The notes below the pieces were generated by a model. The model ran no database searches, was not told where the DNA came from, and was given only the letters and a program-made list of their open reading frames with translations. From the IMG/VR virus record IMGVR_UViG_3300018424_005577, positions 37,912-101,911 of that record: a stretch of DNA of 64,000 bases. One strand, written 5' to 3'. The translations under genes and the position numbers were made by a program. Positions 51,601-62,079 of the stretch are shown here, piece by piece; position 1 is the stretch's first letter; each line of letters starts with the position of its first letter. The stretch comes from a virus.

Positions 51601-54223
51601 CACAACTACTATCACAGTTGCCTCTAGTTCAGAGTTTACTAAAGAAGAAGTTTTAGGACTTAGAATTATTATTACTTCAGGTGAAGGTACAGGTCAATAT
51701 GGATATATTCAAGATTACAATCCTTTGCAAAAACTTATTACAGTATATAGAGAAAGTGACAATCAACCAGGTTGGGATCATTTAGTACCAGGTTGGCCTA
51801 TAACAGAAGTTCTTACAACAAGTACTGCTTATAGAATAGAACCTAGACCTGTGTTTAGTGAACCTACATTTTCTGCAGAGGTGCAAAGTGCTCCTATCAG
51901 TGTTACATGGCAAGATATTACATATGGCGAAACCTTCCAAAGTTTCTTAGCAATTCAGGGTACAGGAAATAAAAATGGTACATTAGAAGGTGATGCAGTT
52001 GCAGAAGATGCGGCATTTAACGTAACTAAAGACGGCAGAGAGTACACAGTATCACTAAGTAGTTCAGGACAAGGATACGCAGTAGGCGACATAATTACAA
52101 TTTCAGGTTCACAGGTCGGCGGATTTGATGGACAGAATGATATTAAAATTTATGTAGAAGCAACGACCGATGATAGTACAGACAGCATTACTCAATTTAG
52201 ATATGAAGGATTAGGACAAAGCGGATATTATATTGCTTTACCAAATTCTGGACAAGTTGCTACAATATCTTTAGATGGTAGTGAATGGAATAATATTGTG
52301 CTACCTGAAACAGGAAGTTGGAATAGTATTGCCGCAGGCGGTACAGCATTTGTAGTAGTTAAATCTGGTACTAATGTATTTTATTCAAGAAATGCAGAAG
52401 ATTGGACAACATCGACATTACCTGTAAATCAAAACTGGACAAAAGTAAATTATGGTAATGGAGTTTTTGTTGCAATATCAGAAGAATCCAACGATGCGGC
52501 ATATAGCACAAATAACGGAGCAACTTGGTCATCAGTGACATTACCTACAGTAGGAGATAGTACTCAAAGTGTTTGGGCAGATATTGCCTACGGCGGAAAT
52601 AAATGGGTAGCAGTAGGAAGAAGTAATAGTGCAGTTGCAATCGGAGATTATAATGCTGACACAGATACCTGGACATGGACACAAAGTTCTTTAGATACTG
52701 CTGAAGATAGTACACAAGCAGATTGGATAGCAGTTGAACATGGTAATAACAGATTCCTTGCAATTAGCACTCAAGGCGATGTTAGATATAGTTGGGACGG
52801 AGTTACATGGTACGGAGCAATTATGCCAAGCCAAGACGGTTCTACAGCATTTAATTGGAGAAGTGTAAAATACGGAAATGGTATTTTCTTTGCAGTTTGC
52901 GATGCTGAAGGAGTAAGCATAGGTGACGATGCACCTCCGGTTGGAGGTAGAACTAACTATGCGGCAACGTCAGTTGATGGAATAGTTTGGGAAAGCAGAA
53001 CGTTAGCTTCGTCATTAAAATGGAAGGCTATAACTTATGGTAGACCCGAAAACATCGAAGAATCAATAACAGACATAGATCCTTATTGGATTGCAGTTGC
53101 TAATGAATTAACTGGTGTTACAAATAGAATTAGAGCTGGAGCAAGAGCTCAAGGTAGAGCTATTGTTGAAGGTCAAAGAATTTCAGAGATTAGAATGTGG
53201 GATGTAGGAAGCGGATATATTTCTGCTCCAACTTATGAAATAATTGATGCTAATCAAACAAGTGATGCATTTATAGATTTAAGGGTAGGTAATGGTGTAC
53301 TAGGTCAACCTACATTTACTGGAAGAGGTAAATCATATAAATCTAGTACAACAACTGTAGAAATTATAGGAAACGGATTTGCAGATATATATCCGGAAGG
53401 CCGATTCATTACAATTAGTGGATTAACTAGATTACCAGGACCTGGTGCTCAACTAAGATTTTCACCCGTAACTGCTGAAAGTCAAATTCACAGAGCAGTT
53501 ACGATTGAACTGTTACGCACAGAGGTTGATGGAGGTTTAACTGCAAAAATTAGAATATCACCTACATTTAATAAAGAACTTACATATGATCACGATACAA
53601 CTTTAGAAATTAGAGAAAGATACAGTCAATGTAGAATTACAGGTCACGATTTCTTAGATATAGGAACAGGTAACTTTGAAGAGACTAACTATCCAACTTT
53701 ATATGCAACAGGTGATTATTTTGATGCACCTGAAAATGAAGTTGTAGAACTCGACGGTGGAAGAGTATTTTACACTAGTACAGACCAAGATGGTAACTTT
53801 AGGGTTGGTGAACTGTTTGCAGTTGAGCAGGCAACTGGTATTGTTACTATTAGTGCAGACTTCTTTGACTTAGACGGTTTGACTGAATTAGCACTAGGTG
53901 GTATTAGAGTAGGTGGTTCTGGAACAGTAATTAGAGAATTTAGTAAAGATCCGTTCTTTACTGAGGATTCTAATAACATTGTACCAACACAAAGAGCAAT
54001 CAAAGCGTACTTAACTAACAGACTAAACGTTGGTGGTGCAGATTTATTAACAGCAAGTTTTGTTGCAGGTGTTGTTAGGGTTGGTCCTAGCCAGATTGCA
54101 ACAACTACAGGACAACAATTGGTGTTTCCTGTACAAGTAGACTTTAGCGGAAGCGGTGCAAGTATAAATGGATCGATTCTTGCGCAAACAGTATTTTTCA
54201 ATTCATTTAATGACATAGTTTAA
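48617..54223 (+). CDS. Giant tail protein C: CBM-like repeats, beta-helix and Asp-box propeller (1868 aa)
   Basis: The N-terminal ~400 residues hold seven ~50-60-aa units of the type WKGDWDESTRYGIGDLIKYN, resembling the chitin-binding CBM5/12 plan (W-x-Y-x-x-G-D-x-V-x-Y-G-G-x-x-Y). A beta-helix begins with IFVASDGIDDFDQED (~463) and includes NVTTFGTACVGQKIDGALHN. Residues ~1200-1495 carry Asp-box/BNR-like motifs (STNNGATWSS, SWDGVTWYG, SVDGIVWES), predicting a second propeller. The C-terminal ~200 residues (HDFLDIGTGNFEETNYP, GGRVFYTSTDQDGNFRVGEL, VPTQRAIKAYL) are nearly shared with protein D. Likely a host-surface glycan-binding or -processing fibre. Confidence 0.8.
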   Translation: MPEFNLERFRYIWRGPWTTGREYNRDDVVQYGGSSWTCTRVHTATTFEADQDYLENVGDTQPTPSWTKMTDGYGFRGNWGPDNAYGIGELVFYGGILYLCIDNHTSDSIFDTDLDASRWETYVSGSAWKGDWDESTRYGIGDLIKYNGIIYRCNTGHTSASIDLGLENDQSKWTIVFSGVEYAGTYTPGVRYRANDLVEYGGSVLRCITGYTAGANLDATKFQTEFHGLKYAGNWDTNTYYAVGDTVVNGGYVFRALTNNVNRSPSDDYTLSPGSPDWEILIKGNNVKGEWQPDTLYKTGDIVIRGGQLYQAQEDTQRDGSTDDYLDNTYWNLILEGQAWKSGWLENIVYFVGDVVTFEGSTWKCNTQHISSYGEDDNPDFPSNFPGDSGSGFEYWDLLILEGPNVGMNQRGDLLTYNYSRGILNDGSTVGPTGVRLDSFGKVLTVGNDDTVAYRNFGDVDRTIFVASDGIDDFDQEDAGSYYKPYRTVGFACRRADDGFDGTTSIYVATGTYKEALPISIPKQTAVIGDELRATVIEACPAETVPASDRGIRIDAIDRISDIIEALVAQTTVTTSSGNTTTQTIVKDTVTVNVSYDPPQYDADENEIYESSYTEDQPIASSVEAAQEFQTLIANTISKINFIANSGPTDPVIRGSLDKITDENFINALRIFNANKTFILDEVMAFLAASPWAGQYDVHEYRTFIHEYILLLAKDYEYSSNYEVVLAGRRYANSITGSSLEDMFYCRDTTGLRNCTVKGLTGSLNPPVSFEVYQRPTGGSYVSLDPGWGVDDSRQWIMNRSPYIQNVTTFGTACVGQKIDGALHNGGNKSITSNDFTQVLSDGIGAWVTNNGRAELVSVFTYYAQIGYFAEAGGIIRATNGNCSYGDIGALAQGNDPNETPQSATLNNRDNQAQVANAFAGERNDEVFIFEMENAGQEYTEASYNIVASGTGVEVVQEDFRDKAIFESRILRAEDSSLEGGFGFFLTGNNAQEGDTTTITVASSSEFTKEEVLGLRIIITSGEGTGQYGYIQDYNPLQKLITVYRESDNQPGWDHLVPGWPITEVLTTSTAYRIEPRPVFSEPTFSAEVQSAPISVTWQDITYGETFQSFLAIQGTGNKNGTLEGDAVAEDAAFNVTKDGREYTVSLSSSGQGYAVGDIITISGSQVGGFDGQNDIKIYVEATTDDSTDSITQFRYEGLGQSGYYIALPNSGQVATISLDGSEWNNIVLPETGSWNSIAAGGTAFVVVKSGTNVFYSRNAEDWTTSTLPVNQNWTKVNYGNGVFVAISEESNDAAYSTNNGATWSSVTLPTVGDSTQSVWADIAYGGNKWVAVGRSNSAVAIGDYNADTDTWTWTQSSLDTAEDSTQADWIAVEHGNNRFLAISTQGDVRYSWDGVTWYGAIMPSQDGSTAFNWRSVKYGNGIFFAVCDAEGVSIGDDAPPVGGRTNYAATSVDGIVWESRTLASSLKWKAITYGRPENIEESITDIDPYWIAVANELTGVTNRIRAGARAQGRAIVEGQRISEIRMWDVGSGYISAPTYEIIDANQTSDAFIDLRVGNGVLGQPTFTGRGKSYKSSTTTVEIIGNGFADIYPEGRFITISGLTRLPGPGAQLRFSPVTAESQIHRAVTIELLRTEVDGGLTAKIRISPTFNKELTYDHDTTLEIRERYSQCRITGHDFLDIGTGNFEETNYPTLYATGDYFDAPENEVVELDGGRVFYTSTDQDGNFRVGELFAVEQATGIVTISADFFDLDGLTELALGGIRVGGSGTVIREFSKDPFFTEDSNNIVPTQRAIKAYLTNRLNVGGADLLTASFVAGVVRVGPSQIATTTGQQLVFPVQVDFSGSGASINGSILAQTVFFNSFNDIV

Positions 54224-54230
54224 AAAAATG

Positions 54231-54238
54231 AATAAATA
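54231..54238 (+). promoter_or_regulatory. Late promoter candidate AATAAATA for giant gene D
   Basis: One mismatch from TATAAATA, eight bases after the stop of C and 30 bases before the ATG of D. CGGAG at 54249-54253 is a possible ribosome site. Confidence 0.5.
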
Positions 54239-54267
54239 CTACAAATTCGGAGCATACGGAGCATAAA

Positions 54268-57200
54268 ATGGCAGAATTTAGATTAGGTAGAATTAAATTT
54301 GTATGGCAGGGCGACTGGGCAGGTGGCACTACATACTATCAAGATGATGTAATACGATACGGAGGTCGTACATACATTTGTGTTATTGGACATACAGCAG
54401 ACAGTAGTTTTTATACTGACTTAGACTTTGCTCCAACAAGATGGAATCTATTAACAGACGGTCAAACGTGGAAAGACGATTGGACAACTAATACATTTTA
54501 TGCTCTAAATGATATTGTTAAATATGGCGGAAACTTGTACATTGCTACAACTGCTCACACATCTGCCGCAACAAGTGCTCTAGGACTCGAAGCAAACCAA
54601 GCAAATTGGACAAATTTTGCACAAGGCATTGACTGGAAGGGTGCCTGGGCGACAAACACAAGATATAAAATCAATGATGTAGTGTCATATGGAGGAAAAG
54701 CATATATTGCAACAGCCGGACATACATCTCAAGCACTTGCTTCAGATGGTTTAGAAGCCGATATTGCAAATTGGGAGGAGTTTAATGAAGGTATTGCTCC
54801 TAAAGGTGATTGGGCAACTACAACTAGATATAAAGTAAATGATGTAGTAAAGTATGGTGCAGGTTTATGGATTTGTACAGCGGCTCACACCTCTGACGGG
54901 ACAACATTTAATAATGATGTTGCTAACTGGGATCAGTTTGTAGAAGGATTTAAATTTGAAGATACATGGAGTGATGCTACTGAATATAAACAAGGCGATG
55001 TTGTTGTATACGGCGGGAATCAATATGTATCTAAAACAATAAACACTAATGCTAATCCTGTAACACAAACATCAGATTGGGGAGAGCTGTCAAAAGGCTT
55101 TAGTTTCCAAAATGATTGGGCAAGTGGTACAGCATACAAAGTTGGCGAAGTCGTTAGATTAAGAGGTTATACATACCTTGCAACAGCAGATAGTACAGGT
55201 CAAGAACCTCCTAATGCTTCTTATTGGACAAGATTAACAAGTGGCCTATCATGGCAAGGCGAATGGCTAGATGATCAAGCGTATAAACTAGGTGATGTTG
55301 TTCGTTATGATTCTAACGCATATGTCTGTGTATTAGGACACATTTCAGAAGGCGATGACTTTTCAACAGTCAATCCAGCAGATCCAGGCGGCGGAAACGA
55401 AAATAGCCGTCCTGATTTAGATGTAACAGGTACATACTGGAATGTATTAAGTATTGGTAGCGAAACAGCAGTAATGACAGCTCGCGGTGATATGGTTTAT
55501 TACAGCGGTTCTGGTCCTGCAAGATTGCCAATAGGTACAGAAGGACAAATTTTACGTGCAGGCACAGAAGATCCAGAGTGGGTAACACTCGGAGAAACGG
55601 ATCACGTTTATTACGTAGCGCCTCAAGGTGTAGACGGACCTGCTCCAATTAACGGACTTACACTCGATAAACCATTTAAGACAATACGCTATGCGTGTGA
55701 ACAAGTAGAATTAGGACCAAGAAATCCTAATGCAAAAAGATTACTTACATTAAACAAAGCATTTATACAAAGAGAAATTGTAGAATGGACAAACTATCAA
55801 ATCACAAATAATACTGCACCATTTACTACAGCATTCACATACGATACAAAAAAATGTGAAAGAGATATGGGCTATATTATTGAAGCATTAATACATGATA
55901 TCGGACATAGTTCTAACGAAGAATCAAGAAAAGCGGCATTATCATATGTAAATGATGCAGGAAACTTTTACACATTAGGACAAGAAGCAGAAACAGTTGC
56001 ATCAATTGAGTATGGATTAGCTCTTATAGAAAATGTTCTAAATCAAGAAGCACCTGCAACTAATTATCAAGCAGAAAATAGTGATAGTGCGGCATTTGTA
56101 GTTGTTGATCAATACTTTGAAGCAGGAATACAAGCCGAAGCAGGCGCACTTGCAGAACTTACATCCAATGTAACAATTATTACAGATGCAATTACTGCCG
56201 GTGAAGCAGATAATATACCCGCAGAATATGTACCTACTAAAATTATTAATGTTAAAACAGGAAAATATAGAGAAGTACTTCCTATTATTGTTCCTAGAGA
56301 AACTTGTATTTTAGGTGACGAACTACGTTCAGTAAATGCAGGCCCGGCAGGTAGTTTGTTTGACGATATTGATTCGTACTATAGTATGGACACGTTAGAG
56401 CGTTTAAAAACAGTAGTGTCTGAAGTTGTAGTCGGTACAACTGTAAGTGCAAGCACAGGAAATACATTAACACAAAATGCAGATTTTCCGTATGCAGACA
56501 CAGAAGAACAAAATCGTATAGATAAATTAATTGATGTTATGATGCATAACATTGACTATAAAATTGGCGGAAGAAACTTTATTGAATCGTCTAGCAGTAT
56601 ACCTGTAGGTTATAATACCTCATTTTTAGCAGGATATGGTGATGCTAAGAGAAATATTTTAGGAAATAAAAAATTCCTTCAAGAAGAAATAATACAATAT
56701 ATTAATAATAATTATTCTACACTAAAATACAGTAAAACAAGTTGTCGTAGAGATGTAGGTTGGATTTTAGATAGTGTAGCATATGATATTACATACGGTG
56801 GTAATAGTCAGTCAATCAATGCAGGTTTAGCCTACTATGACGGGAGAGACGGTGACTCTGTTATTGATGCAGGGGAAAAGGCAGCAACAACAGCGGCTTG
56901 GACCTACTTGAAAAATTTAATGATTTCAATTGCACAAGCACAAACTGTTACACCATTAAATTCAAAATACGGTCAATTTAAAACAACCGCAGGATCAGCA
57001 GGCGCTGGCACTAGAATCGGTGAACTATTAGATATTATTATAGGAATTGTAAATTTAGGAACAACAAATGCTCCAAATGTAACAGTTACAGACATAGCAA
57101 CAAATGTTGTTACAACAAGTACTTCACATGGTCTAAGTGTAGGTGATAGATTTAGAGCTAGAACAACATCAAATGGATTTGTAAAAAATACAAACTATTG

Positions 57201-60200
57201 GATTATTAGTACACCGGCTGCAAATACATTTACAGTGTCAGATTCGTACGGAGGAAGTGTAACTTCATTGACAAATGGGTCAGGATTAGCTATTGTAGGC
57301 GATGTTGTAGAAAGTGCAACTGTTGATACCTCAATTACTGTTGACGGCGGCGCAAGTATACAAACAGATGGCGAAGAAATAAGTGGCGCAACACAAGATA
57401 CTGTATATGCTGTAATTGACGAATTAAATAAAACAAACTGGCATACAGACTTTATTATACAAACTGCTAATTTGACTGCTACAACATTCCAAGTTTATGT
57501 AGGTAAGAGTAGTATTGTACACACATATGTTAGCGGCGGTACAGTAACTAAAGCAGACGGAACTGTTTTAAACGTTCAAGATTTTGACTATGATAATCTA
57601 ACAGGACAAGCAGAAGTAACTACTACTGCTAATCATGGACTTGTTGCTGGAGATATTGTAGACATAGAAGAAGTTTTAGTCACTTGTACAGATGCAGGCG
57701 GAGTTAGAGAACTTACATTCCCTAGGTCATTAAGTACAGATGGTCAAACAACTAAAACGTTTTATATTCAAAACAAGTGTATCAGAGATACAAGGCTTGT
57801 TATTGATGCTGTAATTTATGATTATATGTTTGGAATTAGAGATCAAGTTGTTAGAGCAGGTAGATCTTATTTAAGAGCCAATGCGGCAGATGTTTATACT
57901 AAAGGACAAAAAGCATCTACACTTACTGCATACGAAACTGCAAAAGATTACATTCTTGCAAATGTTACCCTATCTGCTACGGACAGATTTAGTGATGTAT
58001 GGGATAAACTAGACACAATTATCTATGGCGGAACAACTGAAGGATCAAATCAAGTTTCGGACAGAAACAATGTAGAATATGCGGCTAGACAAATTGAATT
58101 AAATAGAGATTTTATTGTTGCTGAAGCTAGTGCATGGACTCAAATCAGAAATAAAATAACTGTAAGTTCAACAACAGCTTCAGGCGGTATAGTAACACAT
58201 GCTGGAAATCCAAATGTTCAAAAATTTGAAGCAATAGAATTTAGTGCAGACATTGGCGGATTAACTGCTGGTACAACATACTATGTATATGAAGTTTTAA
58301 GTGATACAACATTTACAGTATCGGCAACTAGATACGCTACTTCAAAAATAACGCTGATTGACGAAACTAAAGCTGTTACAGCAGATTTAGTATACGATGA
58401 TGCTAAGTGTAGAAGAGATGTGAATAGATATATAGATGCTATCATTTATGATTTAAAATATCCCGGCAATTACAAGTCTTATATGGCGGCAAGATATTAT
58501 GCGAACGGCGTAATAGGCTCTTTAGAAGAAGACATGTACTATGTAAGAAATGCTACAGGCATTAGAAATCAAACATTAGCGGATCTAAGCGGAGACCTAG
58601 GTCCTGCAAATGCTTACGGAACAAGACGTCCAACAGCAGGCGCTTATGTATCTCTTGATCCGGGCTGGGGGCCAAAAGACGAAAGAGTTTGGATTAATGC
58701 CCGCTCCCCATACGTACAAAACGTAACAACATTCGGTACAGCGGCAGTTGGTCAAAAGATTGACGGTGCTTTACACGATGGCGGCAACGATAGTATTGTT
58801 TCAAACGACTTTACACAAGTTATATCAGACGGTATCGGTGCTTGGATTACTAATAACGGTAGAGCAGAACTTGTTTCAGTGTTTACCTATTATGGACATA
58901 TTGGCTACCTTGCTGAAAACGGAGGTAGAATACGTGGTACTAATGGTAATAACTCATACGGTGACTTTGGTTCAGTAGCAGAAGGGTTTGATAACAGAGA
59001 AACTCCAGGAACTGCTATTGTTGATAACAGATTCCAGTATGTAGCTACTGTAGGAGATACTATAACAGACGGTGCTCAAGAAATTTTACAACTAGCATTT
59101 GATAATGCTGGTAACAATTATAGCGATGTTACTTGGGAGTTAAACGGAGCAGGTACAGGCGTCAGAGTAGAACAAACTGATTTCAGAGATGATGCAGTCT
59201 TTGACATAAGATTACTGGATAATGTAGACGATAGCACTAATGCTCCAGAAGCAGATGGAAACTTTGGTGGAACAGGATATCTTACTAATGCAAACACAGC
59301 TCAGGGAGGTACCTCAACAAGTTTAACTATTGCCGCTACAGATGATGAGCTAAGTTCAGCTTATATTGGAATGAAGTTGTTACTTACCGGCGGTAGTGGT
59401 GCAGGACAGTTTGGGATTATTGAATCTTATAATGCTGGTAATAAAATTGCTAACATTGTAAAAAGAGAAAAAGAAGTTGCATTAACTAGTATATCGGCTT
59501 CTTCTAAGTACGTAATTACAAGTTTAGGAAACACTGATTTTACAGCAATAGGAGCCAGTGCAACACCATTTGTCGGCGAAATATTTACAGCTACAGGTGC
59601 AGGTTCAGGCACAGGGACGGTTGATTCAGTATCAGACGGATGGGACAATATTCGTGCAGGTAATACAATAGTAACACCTGACGCTTCAACAACATATGTA
59701 ATTGAACCTGAGATTAATTTCTCAGAACCTGCATATGAAAATGACGCAGGTACAAGTGCAGGCTCACTGTTGAATGGTGTATACTTTATTGGATTACAAA
59801 AAACATTCACTAATGTTTCAGCAAGCGGCGGCAAAGGTAACAGTGCAACTTTTGATGTAACAGTTAAAAATCAAAATTACACAGTAACACTCAACACCGC
59901 AGGCAACAATTATGAGCGCAATGATACCCTTACAATTTTAGGTAGTTTAGTTGGTGGAGAAAACAATACTAATGATATTACAATTACCCTTACTAGTGTA
60001 AACAGTACAAACGGCGAAGTTCAGGCATTTGATATTACAGGCAATGCAAGAGGCGGCAAGTTTATGGGTGTAGCATCAGGTGTAACTTCTGAATATAGTT
60101 ATGATGGTGTTGACTGGACCGAGTCTGGTACAAATCCATCATTTGCAGGCGGTACCCAGAGAGTTGCATCGGTAGCAAGTGGAGCATTAACAGCACAAGA

Positions 60201-62079
60201 AGTTGCTGGTAGTTTTATTGTGGGACGTTCTTACACAATTCTAACAGTATCAGATACAGCATATACCTCTATTGGTGCGTTATCAAATCAACCAGGAACT
60301 ATATTTGTTGCAACCGGTGTTGGAGCAGGTAGCGGTACAGCAACACCTAATCAAGATGTTGCAGTTGCAATAAATCCTCAAGGATATTCAGCATACAGTT
60401 ATGATGGCGGTTTAACTTGGACACAAGGTGCTCAAGCATTGTCCGGAAGTGGCGGCAATATGCCTATGTCATACGGTAACGGAAAATGGATGGTAATAGA
60501 AGGCGGCACTAGCACAGGAGCAATAACAGCTAACGGCGGAACAAGTTGGACTGCAATTTCACTTCCGGTAGGAAATAATTGGGCCGATTTAGAATATGGT
60601 GCAGGTACTTGGGTAGCAGTAGCTTCAGACAGTAATACTATTGCTTATTCAACCGACGACGGCAATAGCTGGACTACAGCAGTTTTAACAGCCGCAGGTA
60701 ACACCGGATGGAATAGTGTTGCATTTGGTAATAACAAATGGATTGTTGCTAACGATAATGCAAATGCAGATATTGCATATAGCAACGATAACGCAGATAG
60801 TTGGACTATACTAGATGTAGGATTCAATAATGACTATATTGTTTATGGTGGAGGCGTGTTTGCTCTTACTAATAGCACAACAGTTCATACATCCTCAGAT
60901 GGTATTAATTGGACACAAAGAGCCGGAACAGTGCCAGCTAATGCAACCAGCAGTAAAGTAGCATTTGGTAATCCAAATTATGATTCAATGTTTGTATATG
61001 TTGATGATAATTCAACTACTACAAATAGAGTCAGAGCAGGTGCAAGAGCAAAAGCTAGAGCATATGTTTCAGAAACAAAAATATTTGCAATCAGAATAAC
61101 TGATCCAGGATCTAACTATACAAGTACACCTAGTATGAGTATTACTGATCCTAATAACATTTACGAAGCTCCAGTTCAAGTTAGAGTTGGCAACGGTGTT
61201 ATTGGTATCATTGACTTTAAGAACAGAGGCGCAGGCTACGTAAGTGCAAGTGCAAGTATAAGTGACGGTAACGGTTATGCTGACATTTATCAAAGTGGTA
61301 ACTTTATTGCAATAAGAAACAGCACAAATAGACCAGTATCTGGATCAAACGTAGTGTTTAGTCACTTACCAGATCAAACATTTAAACTAGTAAATGTTCT
61401 TACATTTAGAGGCGATTACGAAGGATCATATAATGCATTCTTCCAAATTAGTCCAGAAATGCCGATCTTTAGTTCACCTGAACACGGCGTAGAGGTAACA
61501 ACACGCATACGTTATTCACAAGTAAGATTAACAGGACACGACTTCCTTGATATTGGAACTGGAAACTTTGAAAATACAAACTATCCAGGACTACCATTAG
61601 TTGATCCTAACCAAGACAGAGAAACTGTTGATAGCAACGGTGGTCGTGTATTCTACACAAGTACAGACCAGGATGGTAACTTTAGAGTTGGTGAGCTGTT
61701 TACTATTGAGCAGTCAACTGGTATTGCAACATTGAATGCAGATGCATTTAACATAGCAGGACTACAAGAACTAACACTAGGTGAGGTAACACTAGGTGGT
61801 GGATCAGCAACTATTGAGGAATTTAGTACAGACCCGTTCTTTACACAAGATTCAGATAGTGTTATTCCAACACAAAGAGCAATCAAAGCGTATATTAGCT
61901 CACAAATTGGTGGCGGTGGTGCGTCACTGAACGTAAATAGTGTGACGTCAGGATTTATCTATATTGCAAACGATCAAATCACAACTACAACAGGCGGAGC
62001 AATAAGTGTGCAAGCAAATGTAAACTTCCAGGGAGGCGTAACAGGTCTTCCAATTGCTTGGAACTACTTTTTAACATAA
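54268..62079 (+). CDS. Giant tail protein D, paralogue of C with helical insertions (2603 aa)
   Basis: The largest protein of the window. Seven CBM5/12-like units (WKGAWATNTRYKINDVVSYG type) are followed by a beta-helix start (YYVAPQGVDGPAPINGL, ~446). Then come four to five ~100-200-aa helical repeats with the mark CxRDxGxIIDAxxYD (CERDMGYIIEALIHD, CRRDVGWILDSVAYD, CIRDTRLVIDAVIYD, CRRDVNRYIDAIIYD), the resumed helix (RSPYVQNVTTFGTAAVGQKI), two copies of a YVITSLGNTDFTAIGA-type module, an Asp-box propeller (~1940-2240: STDDGNSWTT, SYDGGLTWTQ, SSDGINWTQ) and the C-terminus shared with C. Role as for C: host-surface binding at the distal tail. Confidence 0.8.
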   Translation: MAEFRLGRIKFVWQGDWAGGTTYYQDDVIRYGGRTYICVIGHTADSSFYTDLDFAPTRWNLLTDGQTWKDDWTTNTFYALNDIVKYGGNLYIATTAHTSAATSALGLEANQANWTNFAQGIDWKGAWATNTRYKINDVVSYGGKAYIATAGHTSQALASDGLEADIANWEEFNEGIAPKGDWATTTRYKVNDVVKYGAGLWICTAAHTSDGTTFNNDVANWDQFVEGFKFEDTWSDATEYKQGDVVVYGGNQYVSKTINTNANPVTQTSDWGELSKGFSFQNDWASGTAYKVGEVVRLRGYTYLATADSTGQEPPNASYWTRLTSGLSWQGEWLDDQAYKLGDVVRYDSNAYVCVLGHISEGDDFSTVNPADPGGGNENSRPDLDVTGTYWNVLSIGSETAVMTARGDMVYYSGSGPARLPIGTEGQILRAGTEDPEWVTLGETDHVYYVAPQGVDGPAPINGLTLDKPFKTIRYACEQVELGPRNPNAKRLLTLNKAFIQREIVEWTNYQITNNTAPFTTAFTYDTKKCERDMGYIIEALIHDIGHSSNEESRKAALSYVNDAGNFYTLGQEAETVASIEYGLALIENVLNQEAPATNYQAENSDSAAFVVVDQYFEAGIQAEAGALAELTSNVTIITDAITAGEADNIPAEYVPTKIINVKTGKYREVLPIIVPRETCILGDELRSVNAGPAGSLFDDIDSYYSMDTLERLKTVVSEVVVGTTVSASTGNTLTQNADFPYADTEEQNRIDKLIDVMMHNIDYKIGGRNFIESSSSIPVGYNTSFLAGYGDAKRNILGNKKFLQEEIIQYINNNYSTLKYSKTSCRRDVGWILDSVAYDITYGGNSQSINAGLAYYDGRDGDSVIDAGEKAATTAAWTYLKNLMISIAQAQTVTPLNSKYGQFKTTAGSAGAGTRIGELLDIIIGIVNLGTTNAPNVTVTDIATNVVTTSTSHGLSVGDRFRARTTSNGFVKNTNYWIISTPAANTFTVSDSYGGSVTSLTNGSGLAIVGDVVESATVDTSITVDGGASIQTDGEEISGATQDTVYAVIDELNKTNWHTDFIIQTANLTATTFQVYVGKSSIVHTYVSGGTVTKADGTVLNVQDFDYDNLTGQAEVTTTANHGLVAGDIVDIEEVLVTCTDAGGVRELTFPRSLSTDGQTTKTFYIQNKCIRDTRLVIDAVIYDYMFGIRDQVVRAGRSYLRANAADVYTKGQKASTLTAYETAKDYILANVTLSATDRFSDVWDKLDTIIYGGTTEGSNQVSDRNNVEYAARQIELNRDFIVAEASAWTQIRNKITVSSTTASGGIVTHAGNPNVQKFEAIEFSADIGGLTAGTTYYVYEVLSDTTFTVSATRYATSKITLIDETKAVTADLVYDDAKCRRDVNRYIDAIIYDLKYPGNYKSYMAARYYANGVIGSLEEDMYYVRNATGIRNQTLADLSGDLGPANAYGTRRPTAGAYVSLDPGWGPKDERVWINARSPYVQNVTTFGTAAVGQKIDGALHDGGNDSIVSNDFTQVISDGIGAWITNNGRAELVSVFTYYGHIGYLAENGGRIRGTNGNNSYGDFGSVAEGFDNRETPGTAIVDNRFQYVATVGDTITDGAQEILQLAFDNAGNNYSDVTWELNGAGTGVRVEQTDFRDDAVFDIRLLDNVDDSTNAPEADGNFGGTGYLTNANTAQGGTSTSLTIAATDDELSSAYIGMKLLLTGGSGAGQFGIIESYNAGNKIANIVKREKEVALTSISASSKYVITSLGNTDFTAIGASATPFVGEIFTATGAGSGTGTVDSVSDGWDNIRAGNTIVTPDASTTYVIEPEINFSEPAYENDAGTSAGSLLNGVYFIGLQKTFTNVSASGGKGNSATFDVTVKNQNYTVTLNTAGNNYERNDTLTILGSLVGGENNTNDITITLTSVNSTNGEVQAFDITGNARGGKFMGVASGVTSEYSYDGVDWTESGTNPSFAGGTQRVASVASGALTAQEVAGSFIVGRSYTILTVSDTAYTSIGALSNQPGTIFVATGVGAGSGTATPNQDVAVAINPQGYSAYSYDGGLTWTQGAQALSGSGGNMPMSYGNGKWMVIEGGTSTGAITANGGTSWTAISLPVGNNWADLEYGAGTWVAVASDSNTIAYSTDDGNSWTTAVLTAAGNTGWNSVAFGNNKWIVANDNANADIAYSNDNADSWTILDVGFNNDYIVYGGGVFALTNSTTVHTSSDGINWTQRAGTVPANATSSKVAFGNPNYDSMFVYVDDNSTTTNRVRAGARAKARAYVSETKIFAIRITDPGSNYTSTPSMSITDPNNIYEAPVQVRVGNGVIGIIDFKNRGAGYVSASASISDGNGYADIYQSGNFIAIRNSTNRPVSGSNVVFSHLPDQTFKLVNVLTFRGDYEGSYNAFFQISPEMPIFSSPEHGVEVTTRIRYSQVRLTGHDFLDIGTGNFENTNYPGLPLVDPNQDRETVDSNGGRVFYTSTDQDGNFRVGELFTIEQSTGIATLNADAFNIAGLQELTLGEVTLGGGSATIEEFSTDPFFTQDSDSVIPTQRAIKAYISSQIGGGGASLNVNSVTSGFIYIANDQITTTTGGAISVQANVNFQGGVTGLPIAWNYFLT

